The notes under the pieces were generated by a model. The model was not told the DNA's origin, made no database searches, and saw only the letters and a program-made list of their open reading frames with translations. 42,207 nucleotides of DNA from Microbacterium sp. Lineage in GTDB: Bacteria > Actinomycetota > Actinomycetes > Actinomycetales > Microbacteriaceae. Below are positions 16,170 to 25,496 of this stretch, piece by piece. The stretch covers positions 1-42,207 of the forward strand of contig NZ_JAPLAI010000048.1 in the NCBI RefSeq assembly GCF_026393345.1, read 5' to 3'. Positions within the stretch are counted from its first letter, which is position 1; the number at the start of each line of letters is the position of its first letter. Position numbers and translations under genes: made by a program.

Positions 16170-17776
16170 CCGACGCCCTGGCGAACCCGGGAGCGGCAGG
16201 GGTAACCCCTGCCGCTCCCGGCGCGCCGGACCGCGGGGGTCTGGCGCTGCAGATCCGTCACCTCGACAAGAACTTCAGCGGGACCCGTGCGCTCAACGAC
16301 GTGTCCCTGGCCGTCCGCCGCGGCACCGTGCACGCCCTCCTCGGCGGCAACGGGTCGGGCAAATCGACCACGATCAAAATCCTCGCCGGCGTCTACACCG
16401 CGGATGCGGGTGAGCTTGAGATCTTCGGGCGACCGATCGATCTGCACGGCTACACCCCCGCGACCGCCCAGAGCTCGGGCCTGCGCTTCGTGCACCAGGA
16501 CCTGGGACTGTTCGACGACCTGTCGATCGAGGAGAACTTCGCCCTCGACAACGGGTATCCGCGCCGCGGCCCCGGGATCGACTGGAAGAGCCTGCGCGCG
16601 CACGTGTCGCGCCTGCTCGCCGAGTACGAACTCGACATCGACCCGCGCACGCCGGTGCGCAAGCTCCGCCCGTCCGACCAGACGATGGTCGCGATCGCGC
16701 GGGCACTGCAGGACCAGGATTCGGCGCAGGAGCTGCTGCTCGTCCTCGACGAGCCCACCGCGCGGCTCGCGGCGCAGGAGTCCGAGCTGCTCCTCGAGCG
16801 CGTGCGCCGACGGGCCGAGCTCGGTCAGACGGTGGTCATCGTTAGCCACCGGTTGCGCGAGGTCCTCGCGGTCTGCGACGACTTCACGATCTACCGCGAC
16901 GGCCGTGTGGCGGGCGAACTGGTCGCCACCACCCCCACCGAGGACGAGCTCATCGAGATCATGGCCGGCCGTTCGGTGCGGGCGCTGCGTCCGACCGGCG
17001 AGGCCGAGCACGCCGACCGGACGCCCGTGCTGAGCGTCGCCGGGCTGCGCGGCGGACCGGTGCGCGGCATCGACCTCACCGTGCACACCGGCGAGATTCT
17101 CGGACTCGCGGGCCTGGTCGGCTCGGGGCGGTCCAGCGTGCTGAAGATGATCTTCGGCGAGCACGCGCCCGACCAGGGCACCATGACCCTGGAGGGGGCG
17201 CCCTACGCTCCCGCCGCGATCGGCGACGCCATGCGCGCCGGCGTCGCGCTCGTCCCGGAGGACCGAGCCGGGGAGGCCGCCTTCCCCGACCAGTCCGTCA
17301 CCGAGAACCTGGCACTGGCGACCCTCTCCGAGAACTGGACGGCGGGCGTCATGCCGCGCGGTCGCGAACGCAGCGCCGCGCAGACCCTCATCGCCGACTT
17401 CGGGGTGAAGGTCGCCGGTCCGGACGCGCTGTTCTCGTCCATGTCCGGCGGCAACCAGCAGAAGGTCGTCCTCGCGCGATGGATGCAGCGGCATCCGAAG
17501 CTCCTACTGCTCGACGAACCCACGCAGGGCGTGGACGTCATGAGCCGCGCCGACATCTACGCCATCATCCGCCGTGCGGCGGCGGAAGGCTGCGCGGTCA
17601 TCGTCGCCTCCAGCGACCTGGGCGAAATCCACGCCCTGTGCGATCGCACTCTCATCCTCAGCCGCGGCAAGATCTCCGACGAGGTCGCCGCCGGCACTCT
17701 CGACGTGGACGGGCTGACCAGCCTCGTGCTGCGCGAGAAATCCGTCACCGACGCCCCCACGGAGGCACAGCCATGA
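16166..17776 (+). CDS. Ribose-type ABC transporter double ATPase (RbsA-like)
   Basis: A 536-residue protein with two fused ATP-binding domains. Domain 1 has Walker A GGNGSGKST (about residues 60-68) and VLDEPTARL, with a degenerate signature (KLRPSDQTMVAIARAL). Domain 2 has a Walker A without lysine (GLVGSGRSS) and a good signature (SGGNQQKVVLARW). This split of intact and degenerate sites is normal for RbsA/XylG. The GTG at 16166 overlaps the stop of the binding-protein gene (GTGA) and is preferred over an in-frame ATG at 16157. Confidence 0.9.
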   Translation: MTDALANPGAAGVTPAAPGAPDRGGLALQIRHLDKNFSGTRALNDVSLAVRRGTVHALLGGNGSGKSTTIKILAGVYTADAGELEIFGRPIDLHGYTPATAQSSGLRFVHQDLGLFDDLSIEENFALDNGYPRRGPGIDWKSLRAHVSRLLAEYELDIDPRTPVRKLRPSDQTMVAIARALQDQDSAQELLLVLDEPTARLAAQESELLLERVRRRAELGQTVVIVSHRLREVLAVCDDFTIYRDGRVAGELVATTPTEDELIEIMAGRSVRALRPTGEAEHADRTPVLSVAGLRGGPVRGIDLTVHTGEILGLAGLVGSGRSSVLKMIFGEHAPDQGTMTLEGAPYAPAAIGDAMRAGVALVPEDRAGEAAFPDQSVTENLALATLSENWTAGVMPRGRERSAAQTLIADFGVKVAGPDALFSSMSGGNQQKVVLARWMQRHPKLLLLDEPTQGVDVMSRADIYAIIRRAAAEGCAVIVASSDLGEIHALCDRTLILSRGKISDEVAAGTLDVDGLTSLVLREKSVTDAPTEAQP

Positions 17777-18792
17777 CCCAGACGAGCACTCCGCCCTCGA
17801 CGGCGACCGTCTCCATCCCGGTGAAGCGCACCCCGGCCCCGGTGCGGCTGCTGGAGAACTTCGCGCTGCCGCTGCTCGCGGTGGTCGTCTACGCGTTCTT
17901 CTCCTTCTTCCCGCTGTCGTCCACCTCGTTCCCGACCATGAACAACCTGAACGTCATCCTGGGCAGTCAGGCCGTGGTCGCCCTCATCGCGATCGCCGCG
18001 CTGTTCCCGCTGATCTGCGGGTACTTCGACTTCTCGCTGGGGGCCACCGCCGTCATGGCGCAGGTCATGACCGCCGGCCTGATGTCGGTGTTCGGCCTGC
18101 CGCTGTGGCTGTCGATCCTCATCGCCCTGGTCCTCGGCACCCTCGTCGGCGTGGTGAACGGCTTCTTCGTGACCCGGCTCCACATGAGCCCGTTCGTGAC
18201 GACCCTCGGTATGTCCATGCTGCTGGCGGGTCTCATGAGCTGGTTCACCGGCGGTCAGACCTTCGTCAGCGGGATCGACCCGGCGCTGATCAAGTTCGGT
18301 TCCACCCGCCTCGCCGGCATCCCGGTGGCCTTCTTCATCACCCTGATCGTCGCGGCGATCGCGTGGTACTTCTTCACCCACACCCCGTACGGGCGGTCGC
18401 TGTACGCGATCGGGTCGAACGCGACCGCCGCGAAGCTCGTCGGCCTGCCGGTGAACAAGAACGTGTGGTGGAGCTTCATCATCGCCGGCTTCATCTCCGG
18501 TCTTGCCGGTGTCCTTCAGCTCGCTCGGGTGGGCAGCGCGACCGCATCCGACGGGGGCACCCTCCTGTTCCCCGCCCTGGCTGCGGTGTTCCTGGGTGCG
18601 ACCGCCATCCGTCCCGGCTTCTTCAACGTGATCGGCACAATCGTCGGCGCCATCTTCGTATCGGTGTCGGTCAGCGGCCTGGCGCTGTCGGGCGCGAGCG
18701 GCTGGGCGTCGAACGTGTTCAATGGCGTCGCGCTGCTCGCCGCCGTCGGCCTCTCCACGTACCTGGGCCGCCGCCGCCGCACCGGCAGCTGA
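17773..18792 (+). CDS. Ribose-type ABC transporter permease (RbsC-like)
   Basis: A 339-residue protein with about eight to ten membrane segments. It has the RbsC/XylH-type segments ICGYFDFSLGATAVMAQ, PFVTTLGMSMLLAGLM and TPYGRSLYAIGSNATAAKLVGLPV. The ATG at 17773 overlaps the ATPase stop (ATGA). It completes a three-gene importer and is followed by a bidirectional-looking hairpin. Confidence 0.92.
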   Translation: MTQTSTPPSTATVSIPVKRTPAPVRLLENFALPLLAVVVYAFFSFFPLSSTSFPTMNNLNVILGSQAVVALIAIAALFPLICGYFDFSLGATAVMAQVMTAGLMSVFGLPLWLSILIALVLGTLVGVVNGFFVTRLHMSPFVTTLGMSMLLAGLMSWFTGGQTFVSGIDPALIKFGSTRLAGIPVAFFITLIVAAIAWYFFTHTPYGRSLYAIGSNATAAKLVGLPVNKNVWWSFIIAGFISGLAGVLQLARVGSATASDGGTLLFPALAAVFLGATAIRPGFFNVIGTIVGAIFVSVSVSGLALSGASGWASNVFNGVALLAAVGLSTYLGRRRRTGS

Positions 18793-18798
18793 CCGCAC

Positions 18799-18857
18799 CT
18801 CGGGTGGCAGCCCGGGCGGGGTCGCGGATGCTGGTTCCGCCGTTGCTGCCACCTGAG
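18799..18857. terminator. Hairpin between the convergent permease and IclR genes
   Basis: CTCGGGTGGCAGC (18799-18811) pairs with GCTGCCACCTGAG (18845-18857) with one mismatch. It lies 6 nt after the permease stop and 34 nt from the stop of the convergent IclR gene, so it probably terminates both. Confidence 0.6.
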
Positions 18858-18891
18858 CGTGCGTGTCGCGGCGCGCCCGAGCGGCTGACGG

Positions 18892-19674
18892 TCAGCGCGA
18901 GGCGGCGATGCGCGTGGAGAGCTGGTGCGCGTGCGCGAGCAGGATGCGGCCGAGCTCGGCGATCCGCTCCGGGGTGTACCGGAACTGCACCCCGGTCAGG
19001 CTCAGCGCCCACTGCGGGTCGCCCTCACGGGTGAAGACCGCGGCACCCAGCCCATAGCTGCCCTCGACGATGAGCCCGGGGTTCACCGCGAACCCGCGGG
19101 CGGCGGTCTCCGCCAGCCGCGCCCGGAGCCGCGCCTCGCCGTGAGCGGCGCCCCATTTGTCGGGCAGCTCCGGATGCCGATCGAAATACGCGTCCACATC
19201 GTGGGGCGGCAGGAAGGCGAGGATCGCGAGACCGGCCGAGGCGACGCCCAGCGGAAAGCGCACCCCCTCGGACAGGACGAAGGAGCGGATCGGGAAGCTC
19301 CCCTCCTCGCGCAGCAGGCACACCGTCTCGTCCCCGCGGCGCACCGACAGGAACGCGCTCTCCTCGGTACGCACCGCAAGCGAGCGCACGATGTCGCGGG
19401 CGGTCGCGGTGACGTCGTACCGCGCGGCGGCGACAGTGCCCATGAGATACAGCTCGGGGCCGACGACCCAGTGCCCTGTCGCGTCGTCCTGGTCGACGAG
19501 GCCCTCCTGTCGCAGCGCGCTGAGGATGCGGTGCGTCGTCGGTCGCGACAGCCCCGCGGCCGACGCCAGCTCGCCGGTCGCCGCGCCCCCGGTCCCGCCA
19601 CCGGTGACCAGCCGCAGCAGCCGTGCCGCGCGCCCGACCGCCTGCGCGCCCGCCACCTGCCCGTGTGTGTCCAC
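18892..19674 (-). CDS. IclR-family transcriptional regulator
   Basis: A 260-residue regulator. The N-terminal winged helix has GRAARLLRLV, GELASAAGLSRPTTHRILSALRQEGLV. The IclR effector domain has RREDETVCLL-like SVRRGDETVCLLREEGSF, PLGVASAGLAILAFLP and AETAARGFAVNPGLIVEGSYGLGAAVF. The GTG at 19674 is chosen because TAGCGT stands 7 nt upstream, fitting a leaderless start; the open frame upstream is only antisense to the CoA-transferase genes. It is divergent from the CoA-transferase/thiolase unit, which it probably controls, as PcaR-type IclR proteins control beta-keto acid genes. Confidence 0.87.
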   Translation of the reverse strand: MDTHGQVAGAQAVGRAARLLRLVTGGGTGGAATGELASAAGLSRPTTHRILSALRQEGLVDQDDATGHWVVGPELYLMGTVAAARYDVTATARDIVRSLAVRTEESAFLSVRRGDETVCLLREEGSFPIRSFVLSEGVRFPLGVASAGLAILAFLPPHDVDAYFDRHPELPDKWGAAHGEARLRARLAETAARGFAVNPGLIVEGSYGLGAAVFTREGDPQWALSLTGVQFRYTPERIAELGRILLAHAHQLSTRIAASR

Positions 19675-19791
19675 GATATGGACGCTACGCGGCGAGGGTT
19701 CCACATGGCAAGCGTGTGCTGTGCGCGCGGCATCGTGTGCGCGCAGGCTGGAGCGGAGCCATCCGGCTCGACCCGGCACGAAGGAGTCCGC

Positions 19792-20568
19792 GTGATCGAC
19801 AAGCAGGTGTCCACCGCCGCGGCGGCCGTGGCCGACATCCCCGACGGGGCGAGCATCGCGGTCGGCGGGTTCGGGCTCTCCGGCAACCCGATGATCCTCA
19901 TCGAGGCACTGCTCGCGCTGGGTGCGACCGACCTCAGCGTGGTCTCCAACAACTGCGGCGTCGACGACTGGGGGCTCGGCGTGCTCCTGAACGCCCACCG
20001 CATCCGCAAGATGACCTCGTCGTACGTCGGTGAGAACAAAGAGTTCGAGCGGCAGTTCCTCACCGGCGAGCTGGAGCTCGAACTCACCCCGCAGGGCACG
20101 CTCGCCGAGAAGCTCCGCGCCGGCGGATCGGGCATCGCCGCGTTCTTCACGCAGACCGGTGTCGGCACCCAGGTCGCCGAGGGCGGGCTGCCCCGCCGCT
20201 ACGCCTCCGACGGCTCGGTCGCGGTCGCCTCCCCGGTGAAGGACGTCCGCGCCTTCGACGTCGACGGCACCGCACGCGACTACGTGCTCGAGGAGGCGAT
20301 CGTCACCGACTTCGCGCTCGTGCACGCCGCCGTCGGCGACCGGCACGGCAACCTCGTCTTCCACAAGGCCGCCCGCAACTTCAACCCGCTCGCCGCGATG
20401 GCCGGGCGCGTGTGCATCGCCCAGGTCGAGCGCCTGGTGGAGCCGGGGGAGATCGACCCCGATGCGGTGCACCTGCCCGGCGTCTTCGTCCACCGCGTCG
20501 TGGAGGTCGGTCCCGACATCGAGAAGCGCATCGAGAAGCGCACCGTCCGCACCGAAGGAGGGGAGTGA
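19792..20568 (+). CDS. 3-oxoacid CoA-transferase, subunit A
   Basis: A 258-residue alpha subunit with the CoA-binding loop [19 protein letters not shown] and the family segments [17 protein letters not shown] and [44 protein letters not shown]. It moves CoA from succinyl-CoA to a beta-keto acid, either acetoacetate (ScoA) or 3-oxoadipate (PcaI). The two are too alike to separate by eye. The GTG at 19792 is preceded by AAGGAG. The adjoining thiolase is of the acetoacetyl-CoA type, which favours acetoacetate. Confidence 0.88.
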   Translation: MIDKQVSTAAAAVADIPDGASIAVGGFGLSGNPMILIEALLALGATDLSVVSNNCGVDDWGLGVLLNAHRIRKMTSSYVGENKEFERQFLTGELELELTPQGTLAEKLRAGGSGIAAFFTQTGVGTQVAEGGLPRRYASDGSVAVASPVKDVRAFDVDGTARDYVLEEAIVTDFALVHAAVGDRHGNLVFHKAARNFNPLAAMAGRVCIAQVERLVEPGEIDPDAVHLPGVFVHRVVEVGPDIEKRIEKRTVRTEGGE

Positions 20569-20570
20569 CC

Positions 20571-21224
20571 ATGGGACTCACCCGCGAACAGATGGCCGCC
20601 CGTGCCGCGCAGGAGCTCCGCGACGGCGCCTACGTGAACCTCGGGATCGGACTGCCGACACTCGTGCCGAACCACGTGCCGGCGGGCGTCACCGTCGTAC
20701 TCCAGTCCGAGAACGGCATCCTCGGGGTCGGGCCGTATCCGACTGACGACGCGGTCGACCCCGAACTCATCAACGCCGGCAAGGAGACCGTGACGGTGCT
20801 CCCGGGCGCGTCGATCTTCGACTCCGCGACGAGCTTCGGCATGATCCGGGCCGGCAAGATCGATGCCGCCATCCTCGGCGCCATGCAGGTGTCGGCGACC
20901 GGGGATCTCGCCAACTGGATGATCCCGGGAAAGATGGTCAAGGGCCCGGGCGGCGCCATGGACCTCGTGCACGGCGCCGGGCGGGTCATCGTGCTGATGG
21001 AGCACACCGCCCGCGACGGCTCGCCGAAGATCGTCAACGACTGCTCGCTGCCGCTCACCGGGCGCGGGGTCGTCGACCGCATCATCACCGACCTCGCCGT
21101 CATCGACGTGACCCCCGACGGGCTCGTGCTCGTCGAGGTGGCACCGGGCGTGAGCGTCGACGAGGTGCGCGCCGCGACCGAGCCGGATCTTCTCGTTCGC
21201 ATCGAATCTAAGGTGGAGGCATGA
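20571..21224 (+). CDS. 3-oxoacid CoA-transferase, subunit B
   Basis: A 217-residue beta subunit with the catalytic glutamate in [11 protein letters not shown] (Glu47), which forms the CoA thioester. It also has [17 protein letters not shown] and [18 protein letters not shown] [22 protein letters not shown]. The ATG at 20571 follows the A-subunit stop by 2 nt and has GGAGGGGAG upstream. Its stop overlaps the thiolase start (ATGA). Confidence 0.9.
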   Translation: MGLTREQMAARAAQELRDGAYVNLGIGLPTLVPNHVPAGVTVVLQSENGILGVGPYPTDDAVDPELINAGKETVTVLPGASIFDSATSFGMIRAGKIDAAILGAMQVSATGDLANWMIPGKMVKGPGGAMDLVHGAGRVIVLMEHTARDGSPKIVNDCSLPLTGRGVVDRIITDLAVIDVTPDGLVLVEVAPGVSVDEVRAATEPDLLVRIESKVEA

Positions 21225-22367
21225 ACACCGACGACGTCGTCATCGTGGCCGCGGCCCGCACCCCGCAGGGGCGCCTCAAGGGTCAGCTGTCCGCTTTCAC
21301 CGCCCCGCAGCTGGGTGCGTTCGCGATCCGCGGCGCGCTCGAGCAGGGCTCGATCCCCGCGGATGCGGAACGGTCAGCACCCCGCCCGGCAGGCCGCGAT
21401 CGGCGCGGGCCTCGGCTGGGATGTGCACGCCGCATCCGTCAACAAGGTGTGCCTGTCCGGCCTCACCGCGGTGATCGACGCCGCACGCATGATCCGCTCG
21501 GGGGATGCCACTGTCGTCGTCGCCGCCGGAATGGAGTCGATGACCCGGGCGCCGCACCTGCTCATGGGCTCGCGGGAGGGCTGGTCCTACGGCACCGTCG
21601 AGGTGCTCGACCACATGGCCTACGACGCCCTGACCGACGCCTTCGACCACGAGAGCATGGGCGCCTCGACCGAGCGGCACAACGAACGGTACGAGATCAC
21701 GCGCGCGGAGCAGGATGCGGTCGCCGCGCGTTCGCATCAGCGCGCCGCCGCAGCGTACGACGCCGGGGTCTTCGACGCCGAGCTCGTTCCCGTCGAGGTG
21801 CCGCAGCGGAAGGGCGATCCGATCCGGGTGACGCGTGACGAGGGCATCCGCCCGGACACCACGGTGGAGACCCTCGCGGGTCTGCGCCCCGCGTTCGCGC
21901 AGGGCGGGTCGATCACGGCCGGCAACTCCTCGCAGATCTCCGACGGCGCCTCGGCGGTCGTCCTCACCACCCGTGCCCACGCGGATGCGGTGGGCTGGCC
22001 GGTCCTCGTGGCGATCGGTGCCGCAGGTCAGGTCGCCGGCCCCGACAACTCGCTGCACGCGCAGCCCGCCCACGCCATCGCGCAGGCCTGCGAGAAGCAG
22101 GGCATCACGCCGGCGGACCTCGACCTCGTCGAGATCAACGAGGCGTTCGGTGCGGTGGTCGCCCGGTCGCAGCGCGAGCTCGGCATCAGCGACGACGTCG
22201 TCAACCCGCACGGTGGCGGCATCGCCATCGGGCACCCGGTCGGCGCCTCCGGCAACCGGCTCGTCGTGCACGCCGTGCACGAGCTGGTCCGTCGTGGTTC
22301 CGGCACCGCTGCGGTCGCTCTCTGCGGCGGCGGCGGGCAGGGCGACGCCCTCATCCTCACCCGCTGA
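21221..22367 (+). pseudogene. Acetyl-CoA acetyltransferase (thiolase), internal deletion and frame change
   Basis: The start [49 protein letters not shown] is in one frame. From about 21370 the gene continues in another frame as GQHPARQAAIGAGLGWDVHAASVNKVCLSGLTAV. Between these, thiolases have about 15 residues of the type VDEVIMGQVLQAG-, which are absent. About 47 nt (15 codons plus 2) appear to be lost at the GGATGCGG at 21361-21368. The rest is intact: active-site Cys in NKVCLSG, NEAF, GHPVGASGNR and CGGGGQGDA. It would split acetoacetyl-CoA (or oxoadipyl-CoA) into acetyl-CoA units. As written the protein cannot be made. Either the gene is dead or the assembly has dropped a segment. Confidence 0.85.
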
Positions 22368-22432
22368 GCGCGCCCGCGCCCCGCTGCAGGGTTTGCGTCC
22401 GCTTCGGCGGCTCCGCATCCGTCACACCCGTG

Positions 22433-22512
22433 CACAACGGCGGAGATCATGGCCGCGACGGTCACTGCAACCGGTTGCGCAGCGTCACCGGATCACGATC
22501 TCCGCCGTTGTG
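22433..22512. repeat. Palindromic intergenic repeat, copy 2
   Basis: The arms CACAACGGCGGAGATCATG (22433-22451) and CACGATCTCCGCCGTTGTG (22494-22512) are identical to copy 1 at 1172-1250, in the same orientation and with the same single mismatch. The 42-nt interior is unrelated in sequence but is also self-complementary (GCAACCGGTTGC at 22467-22478 is a perfect palindrome). It lies between the convergent thiolase and LLM genes, where it could terminate both. Confidence 0.8.
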
Positions 22513-22539
22513 TCTGAGCGGGTCGGGGAAAGGTGGGCG

Positions 22540-23898
22540 TCAGTGGCGGTACTTCACGGCCGGATGCGGCGCGGCGAGGCGCGGCGTCGCGGAGGCGGTG
22601 AGCCGCTCCCGGAGGCTCCCGCCGCGCGGCTCCGCCGGCAGGAGCCCCCGCTCGCGGAGGATCGGCATGACCTCGGCGATGAACCGGCGGTGGCTCTCGA
22701 TCCCGCCGTAGGTGCATTCCATCAGGAATCCGTCGATGTCGCCGTCGCGCGCGATCGCTTCGAGCTGGTCGGCCACCTCGAGTGCCGTCCCGGTGGCCTT
22801 GAATCCGCCGGACTCCGAGGTGATCTGGTCGAGCAGGGCGCCGACCGTCGGGGTCGCCGGGTTGTCGCCCCAGAGCGCGAACGTCGTCTTGCTGCCCTGC
22901 GGGTCGAGGTCGGCGAGCAGGGTGTCGTGGCCGAGCGCGGAGAGGTCGACGCCGGTCCAGCCGAGGAACAGCGCCGCCGCCGCATCCCGTGAGGGCGCCG
23001 CATCCAGGTCCGCCCGCTCCGCCTCCGCCTCCGCCGTCGTGTCGCCGACCACGACCGACACCCCGTTGAGCACGACGAGCTCCCGGCCGTCGGTGCGGGC
23101 GCGAGCGCGCAGGTCGCCGATGTGCGCGGCCGCCGAGGCGGTGTCGCGGTACGACGTGAAGATGCATTCCGCGTAGGCGGCGGCGAACTCCTTGCCCCGG
23201 TCGGAGGTGCCCGCCTGGAACAGCGTGGGCGTCCGCTGCGGCGACGGCGTGGCAGGGAAGTATCCGTCGAGCGAGAAGTAGCGGCCGTCGTGCCGGATGC
23301 GGTGCACCTTCGCCGGATCCGCGTACACCCGCGCGGCCTTGTCGGCGACGACGGCATCGTCCTCCCAGGCGCCTTCCCACAGCTGCAGCACGAGCTCGAC
23401 GAACTCGGTCGCCCGGTCGTAGCGCTCGCCATGCGGGACGACGGCGTCCATGCCGAGAAGGCGCGTGAGCGCGTTCTGCTGGTCCGTGGTGACGATGTTC
23501 CAGCCGATCCGGCCGGCAGTGATGTGGTCGAGCGTCGTGAAGGTGCGGGCGTGCAGGTACGGCACCTGCGAGGTGGTGGATGCAGTGACCACGAAGCCGA
23601 GCCGGTCCACGGTCGCCGCGAGGGCGCTGATGAGGGCCACCGGGTCGAGCACCGGCATCTGCACCGCCTCGCGGATGACGGCATCCGGCACCGCGCCGTC
23701 GTCCGTCATCGGGTAGCCGAGCGCCTCGGCGAGGAACAGGAAGTCGAAGCCCGCCGCATCCAGCTCCCGTACGTACTCCTGCCAGAAGCCCAGCTCGCTG
23801 TAGCGGTGGGAGATACTGCGCGGCAGGTGCCACGTGTGGTTCACGAAGTTGGGGGTGAACTCCTCGTACGCGGCGAGGACGAGCTGTTTCTCCGGCAT
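22540..23898 (-). CDS. LLM-class FMN-dependent monooxygenase (NtaA/SnaA/DszA family)
   Basis: A 452-residue bacterial luciferase-like protein. Typical NtaA/DszA segments are FVNHTWHLPRS, FWQEYVRELDAAGFDFLFLAEALGYP, TFTTLDHITAGRIGWNIVTT, HGERYDRATEFVELVLQLWEGAWEDDAVV, HDGRYFSLDGYFPATPSPQRTPTLFQAGTSDRGKEFAAAYAECIFTS. The family uses reduced FMN from a separate reductase to oxidise sulfones, aminopolycarboxylates and similar compounds. No reductase is nearby. It has no ribosome site; CAGCAT stands 6 nt before the ATG. It follows the POT transporter gene by 58 nt on the same strand and may be co-transcribed. Confidence 0.87.
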   Translation of the reverse strand: MPEKQLVLAAYEEFTPNFVNHTWHLPRSISHRYSELGFWQEYVRELDAAGFDFLFLAEALGYPMTDDGAVPDAVIREAVQMPVLDPVALISALAATVDRLGFVVTASTTSQVPYLHARTFTTLDHITAGRIGWNIVTTDQQNALTRLLGMDAVVPHGERYDRATEFVELVLQLWEGAWEDDAVVADKAARVYADPAKVHRIRHDGRYFSLDGYFPATPSPQRTPTLFQAGTSDRGKEFAAAYAECIFTSYRDTASAAAHIGDLRARARTDGRELVVLNGVSVVVGDTTAEAEAERADLDAAPSRDAAAALFLGWTGVDLSALGHDTLLADLDPQGSKTTFALWGDNPATPTVGALLDQITSESGGFKATGTALEVADQLEAIARDGDIDGFLMECTYGGIESHRRFIAEVMPILRERGLLPAEPRGGSLRERLTASATPRLAAPHPAVKYRH

Positions 23899-23956
23899 CC
23901 GCTCATGCTGGCCTACGCGCGTTTCGGCGTCGTTTCGACCGCCCGCGCCGGGGTTC

Positions 23957-25435
23957 TCAGCGCACCCCGCGCATCAGCGCGAGCACGGGCTTCACGCACA
24001 GCAGCAGTGCGATGCCGAGTGCCACGGCAATGAGCGCGAGGATCGTGAAGTACGGCACCTCGTTGCTCGGGTCGTAGTACTGGCCGAGCCATCCGGCGAT
24101 CGCGGTGCCGAGCGCCACCGACAGGAAGAACAGCGCGACCATCTGAGTGTGGAACACGCGCGGGGCGAGCTTGGTCGATACCGACAGTCCGATGGGGGAG
24201 AGAAGGAGTTCCGCCACCGTGAACACGAAGAGGATGCCGATGATGCCGAGCAGCGGCGTGGTGTTCGCCCCTCCGTTCGCCCACGGCAGGAACAGCAGGA
24301 ACGCCGCCCCCATGATGATGGCGGCCAGGGCGAACTTCACCGGCGTCGACGGCTGCCTGCGGCCGAGCTTCGTCCAGAGCGCGGCGAACACCCCGGAGAG
24401 CAGGATGATGAACACCGGGTTGATCGACTGCACCCACGACACCGGCATCTCCCAGCCGAACAGGTCGCGGTTGAGTCGCTCGTCGGAGTAGATCGTCAGC
24501 ACGGTGAACTGCTGCTGGTACAGCGACCAGAACCCGACGCTGACGATCCACAGCGGGATGAACCCGAACACCCGGGAGCGCTCGACCGGATCCAGCCGCT
24601 TCGACGACAGGATCACGGCGTAGTACGCGATCGTCGCGCCGATCGTGACGAGGATGACGACCGGGGCGAGGGTGTCGGCGCGGATCACGCCGAGCAGCAC
24701 CAGCGCCACGATGACCACGAGGCCTCCGGCGCCGATGGCGATCCACCGTGCGTACGCGGTGCGGGGCAGCGGGTTCGGCACGGTGCGGGCGACGGCCGGT
24801 AGCCCGCGTCGCCCGATCGAGTACTGGATGAGGCCGAACGCCATGCCGACCGCGGCGAGACCGAACCCGAAGTGGAAACCCCAAGTCTGCTGCAGCAGAC
24901 CGGTCAGCAGCGGACCGACCAGCGCGCCCAGGTTGATGCCGAGGTAGAACAGCGAGAATCCGCCGTCGCGGCGCGGGTCGTCCTCGGCGTACAGCGAGCC
25001 GACCACGGAGGTGGCGTTGGCCTTGAGGCCGCCCGAACCGACCGCGACCAGGATGAGCCCGACCGTGACGCCCGCAATGCCCGGCAGCAGGGCGAGGGCG
25101 ATGTGCCCCATCATGATGACGATCGCGCTGAAGAACAGCACCCGTTCCGCACCCAACAGCCGGTCCGCGATCCACGCCCCGAGGATCGTGGACAGGTACA
25201 CCGCACCGCCGTAGGCGCCGACGATGCCGGTCGCCACGGCCTTGTCGATGCCGAGTCCGCCCTCGCTCGCCGTGTAGTACAGGTAGATGAGCAGGATGCC
25301 CTGCATGCCGTAGAAGCTGAACCGCTCCCACATCTCCACGCCGAAGATGTGGGCGAGCGCCCACGGCTGGCCGAAGAAGCGGGTGTCCGAAGTCGAGGAT
25401 GCGGCCGCGGTGCCGTCCCCGGTGTGCGTGCTCAT
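23957..25435 (-). CDS. POT/PTR-family proton-coupled peptide transporter
   Basis: A 492-residue major-facilitator protein with about 14 membrane segments. The diagnostic ExxERFxxY motif is present as EMWERFSFYGMQ in helix 1, and FSLFYLGINLGALVGPLL is the PTR2 signature. It imports di- and tripeptides or peptide-like compounds with protons. The ATG at 25435 is chosen because the frame upstream (to 25645) lacks membrane or conserved sequence and TACCCT stands 6 nt before this ATG, fitting a leaderless start. Confidence 0.9.
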   Translation of the reverse strand: MSTHTGDGTAAASSTSDTRFFGQPWALAHIFGVEMWERFSFYGMQGILLIYLYYTASEGGLGIDKAVATGIVGAYGGAVYLSTILGAWIADRLLGAERVLFFSAIVIMMGHIALALLPGIAGVTVGLILVAVGSGGLKANATSVVGSLYAEDDPRRDGGFSLFYLGINLGALVGPLLTGLLQQTWGFHFGFGLAAVGMAFGLIQYSIGRRGLPAVARTVPNPLPRTAYARWIAIGAGGLVVIVALVLLGVIRADTLAPVVILVTIGATIAYYAVILSSKRLDPVERSRVFGFIPLWIVSVGFWSLYQQQFTVLTIYSDERLNRDLFGWEMPVSWVQSINPVFIILLSGVFAALWTKLGRRQPSTPVKFALAAIIMGAAFLLFLPWANGGANTTPLLGIIGILFVFTVAELLLSPIGLSVSTKLAPRVFHTQMVALFFLSVALGTAIAGWLGQYYDPSNEVPYFTILALIAVALGIALLLCVKPVLALMRGVR

Positions 25436-25441
25436 GCGCTC

Positions 25442-25490
25442 AGGGTAGCGTCGGGGCGCCGGACGGCGGGGTGATCGACGGTGCCAGACT
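25442..25490. promoter_or_regulatory. Divergent leaderless-type promoters of the POT and GNAT genes
   Basis: The 61-bp gap between divergent starts holds TACCCT on the minus strand (25447 to 25442), 6 nt before the POT ATG, and CAGACT on the plus strand (25485-25490), 6 nt before the GNAT ATG. Neither gene has a Shine-Dalgarno sequence. The -35 regions must overlap, so the two transcripts may compete. Confidence 0.45.
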
Positions 25491-25496
25491 GGGGCG

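Noticed and set aside
19792..22367. A complete pcaIJF set of the beta-ketoadipate pathway
   Set aside because: No pcaB, C, D, G, H or L genes are present, and the thiolase resembles acetoacetyl-CoA thiolases. The substrate is left as a generic 3-oxo acid.
22540..25435. A complete two-component sulfur or EDTA/NTA degradation operon
   Set aside because: Only the LLM monooxygenase and a peptide transporter are present. There is no flavin reductase or partner gene nearby.
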